Assembly (NCBI RefSeq): GCF_014145395.1
Contig: NZ_JACHTE010000003.1
Location: forward strand, 62,001 to 126,000
From: Marilutibacter penaei
GTDB lineage: Bacteria > Pseudomonadota > Gammaproteobacteria > Xanthomonadales > Xanthomonadaceae
Direction: 5' to 3'
DNA: 64,000 nucleotides
The notes below the pieces were generated by a model. The model saw only the letters and a program-made list of their open reading frames with translations, did no database searches and was not told the DNA's origin. Positions 39,049-46,418 of this stretch are shown here, one piece after another; positions within the stretch are counted from its first letter, which is position 1; each line of letters begins with the position of its first letter. The translations under genes were made by a program, and so were the position numbers.

Positions 39049-41412
39049 ATGTTCGACAGGCGTCGCCGACGGCTGATGCAGGCTGCGCTCGCCGCCGCGG
39101 CCATCCGGCCCGGCGTGGGTGCGGCGGTCCCGATCCCGCCCACGTCGCCGATGCAGCCCGCGGACCTTGTGCTGCGCTATCGGGTACCCGCAAGGCAATG
39201 GGAGGACGCGCTTCCCCTGGGCAATGGTCGCCTCGGTGCGATGGCCTGGGGCGGCATCGCGCGGGAACGGCTGCAGCTCAACGAGGACACGCTCTTCGCT
39301 GGCGGTCCGTACGACGCCATCAATCCGGAGGCGCGCGATGCGTTGCCTGAAGTCCGGCGGCTGATCTTCGAAGGCCGCTACGCGGATGCCGAACGGCTTG
39401 CCGACGAGACGATGATGTCCCGGCCGCTACGCATGATGCCGTACCAGTGCCCGGGCGAGGTCTGGATCGATTTCGACGGCATGGGCGGCATCGATGACTA
39501 CACGCGCCAGCTCGATCTCGACGAGGCCATCGCCCGCTGCAGCTTCCGCGCCGGCGACGTTCGACACGAGCGCGAGGTGTTCGTGTCGGCGGTGGACGAT
39601 TGCGTCGTCATGCGGCATCGATGCGATCGCGACGGCGGCCTGGATGGCTTCGTTTCGATCACGTCCGAGTTGCCGCACGCCTTCGAGGCCGATGGCGCTG
39701 AGCTGCTGCTGCGGGGACGCAACGGCAGCCGGCACGGCGTCGAAGGCGCACTGCGCCATGCCATGCGCGTTCGACTCGAGATGGACGGTGGAACGGTGCG
39801 GGTGGAAGAGGGTCGCCTGCGCTTCGAAGGCGCCCGCAGCGTCCTTCTCAGGATCGCCGTCGCAACCAGCCATCGCGGCCCGCGCGACGTGTCGGGTGAT
39901 CCCGAGGCGCTGACCGCGGCCACCCTCGATGCCGCCGTGAGGCGTCCGTTCGTACGCATGCGCGACGAGCACCTGGCCGACCATCGCGCGCTGTTCCGCC
40001 GCGTGTCCATCGACCTGGGACGCACGGCAGCGGCGGATCGAAGTACCGAACAGCGCATCGACCGGTTCGCGACATCGCACGACCCCGCACTGGCCGCCCT
40101 GTACTACCAGTACGGGCGCTACCTGCTGATCGCCAGCTCGCGCCCCGGGAGCCAGCCGGCCAACCTGCAGGGCATCTGGAACGACCTGCGCGACCCTCCG
40201 TGGGGCAGCAAGTGGACCCTCAACATCAACGCGGAGATGAACTACTGGCCCGCCGAGGCAGGGGCGCTGCCGGAGTGCGTCGAGCCGCTGGAACGGATGA
40301 TCGCGGAACTGGCCGAGGCCGGTACGCGGACCGCGCAGGAGATGTACGGCGCGCCGGGCTGGGTCGTCCACCACAACACCGACCTGTGGCGGCAGACGGG
40401 CCCCATCGATGGCGCGCGATTCGGGCTGTGGCCGATGGGGGGCGCGTGGCTGCTGCGCCATCTGTGGGATCGCTGGGACTATTCGCGCGACCCCGATGTC
40501 CTGCGGCGGGTCTATCCGCTGTTCAAGGGCGCCGTTGATTTCTACCGCGCCGTGCTGGTGGAGGACCCGGCCACCGGTGAACTCGTCACCAACCCGTCGC
40601 TGTCGCCGGAGAATCCGCATCCGCACGGCGCATCGTTGTGCGCCGGCCCGGCGATGGACTCGCAGCTGCTGCGCGACCTGTTCGCCCAGTGCGCCGCGGC
40701 CAGCCGCATCCTCGATGTCGACCACGGGCTCGCCGAAGCGCTGGAGGCGCTTTCGGCACGCCTGCCCGAAGACCGCATCGGCAAGTCCGGCCAGTTGCAG
40801 GAGTGGCGCGAGGACTGGGACCTCGAAGCCCCCGAGCCGCAACACCGCCACGTGTCGCACCTGTATGCGCTCTATCCCTCCGACCGGATCAACCGGCGCG
40901 ATACGCCCGCGCTGGCGAAGGCCGCGCGACGCTCGCTCGAGCTGCGTGGCGACGACGCCACCGGCTGGGGCATCGGCTGGCGCATCAACCTGTGGGCGCG
41001 TCTGGGCGAGGGCGCCCGTGCCTATGAGGTCCTCGAGAAACTGCTCAGCCACGCGCGGTCGTATCCGAACCTGTTCGATGCCCATCCTCCGTTCCAGATC
41101 GACGGCAACTTCGGGGGTGCCGCCGGCATCATGGAGACGATCGTGCAGGACTGGGGCGCTGCGGTGTTCCTGCTGCCCGCGCTGCCCGCCCGATGGCCCC
41201 GGGGGCGTGTCCAGGGACTGCGCCTCAGGGGCGACGCTTCGCTCGACCTCGCGTGGGACGGCGGCGTGCTGGAGGACGCGACGATCCGCACCGGGCGTGG
41301 CGGGCGCTGGCGTTTCGAGCATGCGGGCGCGGGGCTGGACCTCGACCTGCCGCCGGGCGGACGGGCGGTGATCGCTCCGGGAAGCGACGGCCGGCTGGTA
41401 CGGCGGGCCTGA
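39049..41412 (+). CDS. GH95-family glycoside hydrolase (alpha-L-fucosidase/galactosidase type)
   Basis: A 787-residue enzyme with a basic, arginine-rich export signal (residues 1-26, DRRRRRLMQAAL). The family GH95 order is clear: an N-terminal beta domain starting LRYRVPARQWEDALPLGNGRLGAM (in two parts), an (alpha/alpha)6 barrel with NINAEMNYWPAE (near residue 395) and IDGNFGGAAGIMETI (near 685) that hold the catalytic residues. Members remove alpha-1,2-L-fucose or L-galactose. Both sugars occur on xyloglucan or rhamnogalacturonan side chains, which fits its place as the last gene of the pectin operon, 21 bases after the acetylesterase. Confidence 0.88.
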   Translation: MFDRRRRRLMQAALAAAAIRPGVGAAVPIPPTSPMQPADLVLRYRVPARQWEDALPLGNGRLGAMAWGGIARERLQLNEDTLFAGGPYDAINPEARDALPEVRRLIFEGRYADAERLADETMMSRPLRMMPYQCPGEVWIDFDGMGGIDDYTRQLDLDEAIARCSFRAGDVRHEREVFVSAVDDCVVMRHRCDRDGGLDGFVSITSELPHAFEADGAELLLRGRNGSRHGVEGALRHAMRVRLEMDGGTVRVEEGRLRFEGARSVLLRIAVATSHRGPRDVSGDPEALTAATLDAAVRRPFVRMRDEHLADHRALFRRVSIDLGRTAAADRSTEQRIDRFATSHDPALAALYYQYGRYLLIASSRPGSQPANLQGIWNDLRDPPWGSKWTLNINAEMNYWPAEAGALPECVEPLERMIAELAEAGTRTAQEMYGAPGWVVHHNTDLWRQTGPIDGARFGLWPMGGAWLLRHLWDRWDYSRDPDVLRRVYPLFKGAVDFYRAVLVEDPATGELVTNPSLSPENPHPHGASLCAGPAMDSQLLRDLFAQCAAASRILDVDHGLAEALEALSARLPEDRIGKSGQLQEWREDWDLEAPEPQHRHVSHLYALYPSDRINRRDTPALAKAARRSLELRGDDATGWGIGWRINLWARLGEGARAYEVLEKLLSHARSYPNLFDAHPPFQIDGNFGGAAGIMETIVQDWGAAVFLLPALPARWPRGRVQGLRLRGDASLDLAWDGGVLEDATIRTGRGGRWRFEHAGAGLDLDLPPGGRAVIAPGSDGRLVRRA

Positions 41413-41435
41413 GTCCGGTTCTGCTTCGATGCAGC

Positions 41436-41464
41436 GGTCGTCTCCGCGGTCCGCGGAGACGACC
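41436..41464. repeat. Perfect 29-base inverted repeat
   Basis: Arms GGTCGTCTCCGCGG and its exact reverse complement meet around a single T at 41450. It starts 23 bases after the GH95 stop. No T run on either side (an A-rich AAAAGAAAAG follows on the + strand), so it is not a textbook terminator for either convergent gene. Confidence 0.7.
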
Positions 41465-41642
41465 TGGGCGAAAAGAAAAGGGTGGCGGACGCCGTTTTCG
41501 GGGTCGTGGCTTCGGGCCCACGAGCCCCGGGCGATCTCCGTCGCGGGCTGGAGAGAGTGACGCACCCGCGATTCGGAGATCCCCGACGCCCACCACCTGC
41601 GGTGCCATCAAGGCACCCTAGGAGGGGAAAGGGACGCGTGGG

Positions 41643-43013
41643 CTATTTCATCGGCCCGGCACCGAGGATCACGCGCGCGGGGACGCTGGGCGTCGGGTCC
41701 AGGCGTCGGTACAGCGTGGGTGTCCAGCCGACGTTCGTGCCGAGGGATGCCCCGTTCGCCGCGTTGTAGGCGCCGATCACGTCGACTTCGTGGTGGCGCG
41801 AGAAGCCGTTGAGCAGGGTACCTTCGATCCGCGCGGAGCTGCCGTTGTACACCTCCACCAGCAGGTCGGCGGTGATGGCGGCCGGCACCAGGAAGTGGTT
41901 GTTCTGCGCGATCAGCTGCGACTCGGCGCCGACTCCCCAGCTGTAGCCGTAGTTCGCCGCGCCGTCGCGGGTCAGGCTGTACTGGTTGTTGTAGACGTGG
42001 ACCTGGCCGAAGCGTACCCGCGGCACGCGCTGGCCGAGGTCATGGAACAGGTTGTGGTGCAGGGTCACCTTGAGGCGGTTGCGGTCCGCAGACGCGGAAT
42101 CCGACGAGCCGACCAGCATGGCCTTGTCGTGGTTCGCCATGATGTTCCAGGAAATGGTCACGTAGTCCGATGCATTGGTGACGTCCACGAAGCCATCGTG
42201 CACCTGGTACAGGCGACCGAAGTAGTGCGGCTGGCGATCGTCCGCGGTCGCGGCGTCGTAGAACGCGTTGTGGTCGATCCAGACGTGGGTGGCGTTCCGC
42301 ACCGAAATCGAGTCGTACAGGGAGTTCCAGTTGCCGTCGTCCCCATCGGTCGGATCCCAGGCCGGGAAACAGTCATGGGTATCGGCGAAAGCCAGGTTGC
42401 GGATGATGACGTTGGCCGGGGCGTTGTTGCTGCCGCTGCCCGGCCGGATGTCGAACCATGCGCCGCGGATCGTGGCATCGCGGGTCACGCCCACGATCGT
42501 CGTGTTCGACGGTACGCGGATCCGGATGCGCGCCTGCTGCGCGGCGACGGACGCGACGCGCGCGCGTTCCTGCGGACCGGAAGGTTCGGCATCACGTCCC
42601 CAGGTTGCGGGGTCGTAATCGGCGAGGTACCGCGCCAGCGAGTACATCTCGCCGGTCTCCGGATCCGGGCGCGCGTAGTCCTCGCAGGAAAGCGGGGCAC
42701 CCTCGGCATCGACATTGGCGTCGATGACGCCGGCGACCCGGATGATCTTCGGGGTCGCCGAGGGGTGCGCGAGCGCAGCGACCAGCGCATTGCGATCGCT
42801 GACGGTGTAGACGTGTTCCGGCGCGGCGGCCGAGCCACCGGTCGTGCCATTCGGCAGTGCTTCGGTGGGCTGCGCGGCCCAGCCGTCCCAGGCGGCGATC
42901 GGCTCCACGCCAACGTCGGGCGGACCGTGGCGGTGGCCGGCGGTGGCGGGGATCAGGGTGAGCGAGAGCGTACCGGCTGCAAGCGCGGCAAGGCGGGTGT
43001 GACGGGACATCAT
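41643..43013 (-). CDS. Pectate lyase, family PL1
   Basis: A secreted 456-residue enzyme with a signal peptide (residues 1-25, SLTLIPATAGHR). The beta-helix has the classic PelC-type blocks: RGAWFDIRPGSGSNNAPANVIIRNL, WIDHNAFYDA, VDVTNASDYVTISWN and RVPRVRFGQVHVYNNQYS, the last holding the catalytic arginine region (longer motifs are given in pieces; key residues are the D of DHN, D of VDVTNAS and R of RVPR). It cleaves polygalacturonate with calcium. It is a different PL1 branch from the lyase at 34176. No copy of the operator was seen upstream, so it may depend on its own promoter or on the receptor message. Confidence 0.92.
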   Translation of the reverse strand: MMSRHTRLAALAAGTLSLTLIPATAGHRHGPPDVGVEPIAAWDGWAAQPTEALPNGTTGGSAAAPEHVYTVSDRNALVAALAHPSATPKIIRVAGVIDANVDAEGAPLSCEDYARPDPETGEMYSLARYLADYDPATWGRDAEPSGPQERARVASVAAQQARIRIRVPSNTTIVGVTRDATIRGAWFDIRPGSGSNNAPANVIIRNLAFADTHDCFPAWDPTDGDDGNWNSLYDSISVRNATHVWIDHNAFYDAATADDRQPHYFGRLYQVHDGFVDVTNASDYVTISWNIMANHDKAMLVGSSDSASADRNRLKVTLHHNLFHDLGQRVPRVRFGQVHVYNNQYSLTRDGAANYGYSWGVGAESQLIAQNNHFLVPAAITADLLVEVYNGSSARIEGTLLNGFSRHHEVDVIGAYNAANGASLGTNVGWTPTLYRRLDPTPSVPARVILGAGPMK

Positions 43014-43162
43014 CTGACGGCTCCTTCTTTCCGGGGCGGTGAAAGCAGGCGGGCGTCATGCTTCCACGCCGCGCGCGATGGGCACATCGATGCAACGTTC
43101 ACGACGGCGCGTGCGGGGGAACACGCGGGTGGCCGGGGCCACCGGGTACTGCAGGTGGACGA

Positions 43163-43191
43163 AGGCCCGGCGCGCTTCGCGGGCCGGGCCT
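43163..43191 (-). terminator. GC-rich hairpin after the first pectin-region receptor
   Basis: Nine-base inverted repeat AGGCCCGGC / GCCGGGCCT with an 11-base loop, 14 bases beyond the receptor stop on the minus strand. No strong T run. Confidence 0.45.
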
Positions 43192-43204
43192 CCGGGTGCT
43201 GCGG

Positions 43205-45976
43205 TCAGAAGCGGTAGCGGAAGCCGACCTTGTAGGTGCGGCCGGTGTGGTCGTACTCGTAGCGACGGTAGGTGTTGATGTCGGTCCAGCGGTCCTGGTA
43301 GTCGTCGGTGAGGTTCAGGGCCTCGAACGTCGCTTCCCAGTTGTCGTTGAACTTGTAGGTCGCCGATGCGTCCACGTTGAACGTACCGTCGTAGCCCTCG
43401 AACACGTTGCCCGTGCCGCTGGTGCCGGTCAGGTAATCGCTGCGGTAGGCCGCCGACGCACGTGCGCTGAACGTCTCGTTCTCGTAGTACAGGGTGAAGT
43501 TGTACGAGTGGTTGGAGAGGCCGAACAGGCGCTCGGTGATCGTCTCGCTGCCGAAGGTGTAGTCACGATCGGAGTCGACGTACGTGTAGTTGCCGATCAT
43601 GCCCATGTTGCGGATCACCGGCACCGATTCCGTCATCACCGCGAACGGCATCTGGAAGCCGATCTCGTAACCCTTCACCTTGCCGCCCGGACCGTTCTCC
43701 AGCGTGCGGATCTCCCACGGACGGCCTTCCGGATCCTGCTGCGCCGGCGACGTGGGGACCAGCAGGTCCAGCGGCAGGCCGGTGGACGCGTAGGTGCCGG
43801 TACGCTCGGACGAGATCGGGCTCGACTCGATGTCCTTGTAGAAGTACGCGAAGGACAGGATCGACTCGTTGGCGAAATACCATTCCAGCGACGTATCGAA
43901 CGCAGTCGCGCGGGTCGGGTCGAGGTACGGGTTCTGGTACGACACGCGGTAGTTGAAGCTGTCCACGCTGCCGCCCGGGGACAGGCTGCCCAGGCCCGGA
44001 CGGGTCATCACCTCGGAGCCCGACAGGCGCCAGATGAGGTCCGGCGTCACGTTGTACGCCAGGTTGAACGACGGCAGCGTGTCGGTGTACTTCGGACGGT
44101 CGACGGTGACGTAGCTGCCGGAGTTGTATCCCGACGAACTCTGCTCGGTCTCCACGTAGCGCACGCCCACGTTGAAGGCGAGGTCGCGGTCGGCGATCAC
44201 GGTGTAGCCATTCAGTTGCAGGTAGACGCCGGTGTCCTTCTCGCTGACCGTGCGGATGTTGCCCTGGTCGAGCCGGACCGGACGGTTCGGCAGGTCGATG
44301 AATTCCACCCAGGCGTCGAGGTCGGGGATCAGCCAGGTCGTGGTGGAGCCGGAACCGGTGTCGCCGTCGAAGTGGTAGAGCTCCGACAGGTCGCCGGTCG
44401 CGGGAATGCCGTACTCACCGGGTGCGCAGGTGTAGACATCGGACGCGCAGACCCCGGTGTCGCGCAGGCCGCCCCAGGTGCTGAAGTCAAACTGCTTGTA
44501 GTTGACGCCCGCCTGCAGCGAGTAGTCCGGGCTGAACGCCCACTCGATGTCGGCCTGCACGGTGTCGAAGTTGTGCTCGGTCTTGGTCGGGCGGTCGCGG
44601 AACTCGGCCATCTGGAAATTGGCCGGGTCGGTCATGTCCTCGCCGTTGAAGCCGATGACCGGGAACTCGTCGTCGCTGTAGTCGTAGTAGAAGCCGTTGT
44701 AGTCGCGGTCGTCGTAGACGAAGGTCCGCTCGTACGGGAACTCCAGCGTGGAGCGTGCGCTGCCCAGAAGCGCATGGCCGGTGACGGTGTCGCTGAAGGT
44801 CTGCTCGACGTTCACCGTCCACTGCTTGAACTCGCTTTCCCAGGCCTTCTTGAAGTTCTCGGTGCGGACCCAGGCGTTGTTGACCGTCATCGACGTCAGG
44901 TTGTTGGTGGCCGGGTCGATCACGTAGTCGACCACGTCCATGTCGTCCTCGTTGCCGCGGAACAGGACTTCGCCCCACTTCTCGCCACGCGAGGCATCGA
45001 GGTTGGAGTACAGCAGGTCCAGGTTGATGCGGGTGCTGTCGGTCGGACGTAGTTCGAGCGAGCCGGTCAGGCCAAGGCGCTCGCGCTGGACGTCGATCTC
45101 GCCGTAACGCGGGATGCGCGGGTGGAACGCGTTCGCGACTTCGGCACAGCCCGGGTCGCCAGGCGTGGCGACGCAGTCCACCCCGCCGACGGAGCGGAAC
45201 TGGGCCTGCTGCCAGCGCACGGTGTTCTGGCCGAGCTCGAGGGTCTGGTCGTCCGAGTAGGCCGCCGAGAACGACACCGCCCAGGTATCGGAGGGTGACT
45301 TGTAGGCCCAGAGCGCCGCGACGCGCGGATCCACGCCGTCGGTGAGCTCGTTGAACTGGCCCTGGGCATTGGTCACGAAGGTGTGGCCCTGCTTGTAGCC
45401 GAAGGGACCGCCCGTGTTGAGGTCGACGATCGCGCCCAGCGAGCCTTCGTCCAGCTCCGCCTCGGCGGTCTTGTGGACCACGACGGAATTGAACAGCTCG
45501 GACGCGAACACGTTGTAGTCGAAGTCGCGGCCGCGATTGGGGCCGCCCTCGCCACCGGAGGAGGCAATGGCCTCCATCCCGTTGATGCGCACGCGCGTGT
45601 ACTCGCCCGACAGGCCACGGACGGAGATATTGCGGCCCTCGCCCGAATCACGCGTGATGGTGATGCCAGGAATGCGCTGCAGCGACTCGGCGATGTTCTG
45701 GTCCGGGAAGTCGGCGATGTCCTCGGCGACGATGGCATCGACCGAACCGACTTCCGCGCGCTTGAGCTCAAGCGCCTCGGCGAGGCTGCCTCGGAAACCG
45801 GACACCACGACCGCGTCGAGATCGGTAGCGGTCGGATCGTTGGCCTGCTGGACGACCTCGTCTCCGGTGGCGGACTCCTGTGCAAGGGCCGCATGCGGGA
45901 CCAGCTGCAAGGCGGCAGCGATTGCAACCGCCAGCGTGGTAACCGGTGTCTTTCTGATGGAACGTGTGGAATGCAT
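43205..45976 (-). CDS. TonB-dependent receptor, carbohydrate type
   Basis: A 923-residue outer-membrane transporter of the large Xanthomonas/Caulobacter carbohydrate-receptor group. The signal peptide ends near AALAQES (residue ~33). Then come the TonB-box region AVVVSGFRGSLAEAL, the plug (GSVDAIVAEDIADFPDQNIAESLQRIPG, in two parts, and ISVRGL) and a barrel ending YKVGFRYRF. The ATG at 45976 follows GGGAGGGG; the frame runs on upstream to 46066 through the operator, which is not coding. Operator site 5 lies 84 bases upstream. It probably imports pectic oligosaccharides made by the secreted lyases. Confidence 0.93.
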   Translation of the reverse strand: MHSTRSIRKTPVTTLAVAIAAALQLVPHAALAQESATGDEVVQQANDPTATDLDAVVVSGFRGSLAEALELKRAEVGSVDAIVAEDIADFPDQNIAESLQRIPGITITRDSGEGRNISVRGLSGEYTRVRINGMEAIASSGGEGGPNRGRDFDYNVFASELFNSVVVHKTAEAELDEGSLGAIVDLNTGGPFGYKQGHTFVTNAQGQFNELTDGVDPRVAALWAYKSPSDTWAVSFSAAYSDDQTLELGQNTVRWQQAQFRSVGGVDCVATPGDPGCAEVANAFHPRIPRYGEIDVQRERLGLTGSLELRPTDSTRINLDLLYSNLDASRGEKWGEVLFRGNEDDMDVVDYVIDPATNNLTSMTVNNAWVRTENFKKAWESEFKQWTVNVEQTFSDTVTGHALLGSARSTLEFPYERTFVYDDRDYNGFYYDYSDDEFPVIGFNGEDMTDPANFQMAEFRDRPTKTEHNFDTVQADIEWAFSPDYSLQAGVNYKQFDFSTWGGLRDTGVCASDVYTCAPGEYGIPATGDLSELYHFDGDTGSGSTTTWLIPDLDAWVEFIDLPNRPVRLDQGNIRTVSEKDTGVYLQLNGYTVIADRDLAFNVGVRYVETEQSSSGYNSGSYVTVDRPKYTDTLPSFNLAYNVTPDLIWRLSGSEVMTRPGLGSLSPGGSVDSFNYRVSYQNPYLDPTRATAFDTSLEWYFANESILSFAYFYKDIESSPISSERTGTYASTGLPLDLLVPTSPAQQDPEGRPWEIRTLENGPGGKVKGYEIGFQMPFAVMTESVPVIRNMGMIGNYTYVDSDRDYTFGSETITERLFGLSNHSYNFTLYYENETFSARASAAYRSDYLTGTSGTGNVFEGYDGTFNVDASATYKFNDNWEATFEALNLTDDYQDRWTDINTYRRYEYDHTGRTYKVGFRYRF

Positions 45977-46060
45977 GTAACCCCTCCCAAGGACTACGTA
46001 GCCAAAACACTTGGCCACTTCGTGTTGGTTGACGGCATCGAGAATGGCGACGGCCACCAA

Positions 46061-46076
46061 TGACACCGCTGGTCAG
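46061..46076 (-). promoter_or_regulatory. Operator-like site 5, upstream of the receptor at 45976
   Basis: TGACACCGCTGGTCAG on the + strand, 84 bases before the receptor start. Together with TTGTTA at 46082-46087 (gene sense) it has the same layout as site 6. Confidence 0.75.
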
Positions 46077-46360
46077 AACCGTAACAACCGATGCCGCAAA
46101 GGTCATGCTGCGACGCGCCATTGCGTGGTATCCGCGTAACAGTTTGAAAAATGAAAGGAAAACATGCGCGTGGTGATGTTGCGGCGCAGCACCGGGGCGC
46201 CTGCGCCGCGTTCCGATGGCGCGGCGTGAGCGTGCAGTGGTTTCGATGGCACCGTTGGACAGCCAATGCGCCTGCGTCGCGCCGGATCCCGCCGTCGCCG
46301 CATTGCCCTCCCCAGCCAGCACCGCCTCCGGCGTTCCTGCGTGGTTGGGGCCGGGGACCC

Positions 46361-46391
46361 AAACAAAAGGCCCGGCGACAAGCGCCGGGCC
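46361..46391 (-). terminator. Rho-independent terminator of the second receptor gene
   Basis: On the minus strand: nine-base stem GGCCCGGCG / CGCCGGGCC (46369-46391) with a 5-base loop, then TTTTGTTT (46361-46368). It begins 27 bases after the receptor stop. The clearest terminator in the window. Confidence 0.8.
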
Positions 46392-46418
46392 CATGAAGCG
46401 TGTTGCCGGGAACGCGGG

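Larger units (their letters stand above)
45977..46418. other. 442-base promoter region between tandem receptors
   Basis: Holds operator-like site 5 (46061-46076), a TTGTTA box 5 bases further upstream in the gene sense (46082-46087), an AT-rich stretch around 46139-46165, and the terminator of the upstream receptor (46361-46391). No convincing gene. Confidence 0.6.

Noticed and set aside
41601-41617. Small hairpin GGTGCC/GGCACC as terminator of the pectate lyase gene
   Set aside because: Six-base stem without a T run; too weak to call.
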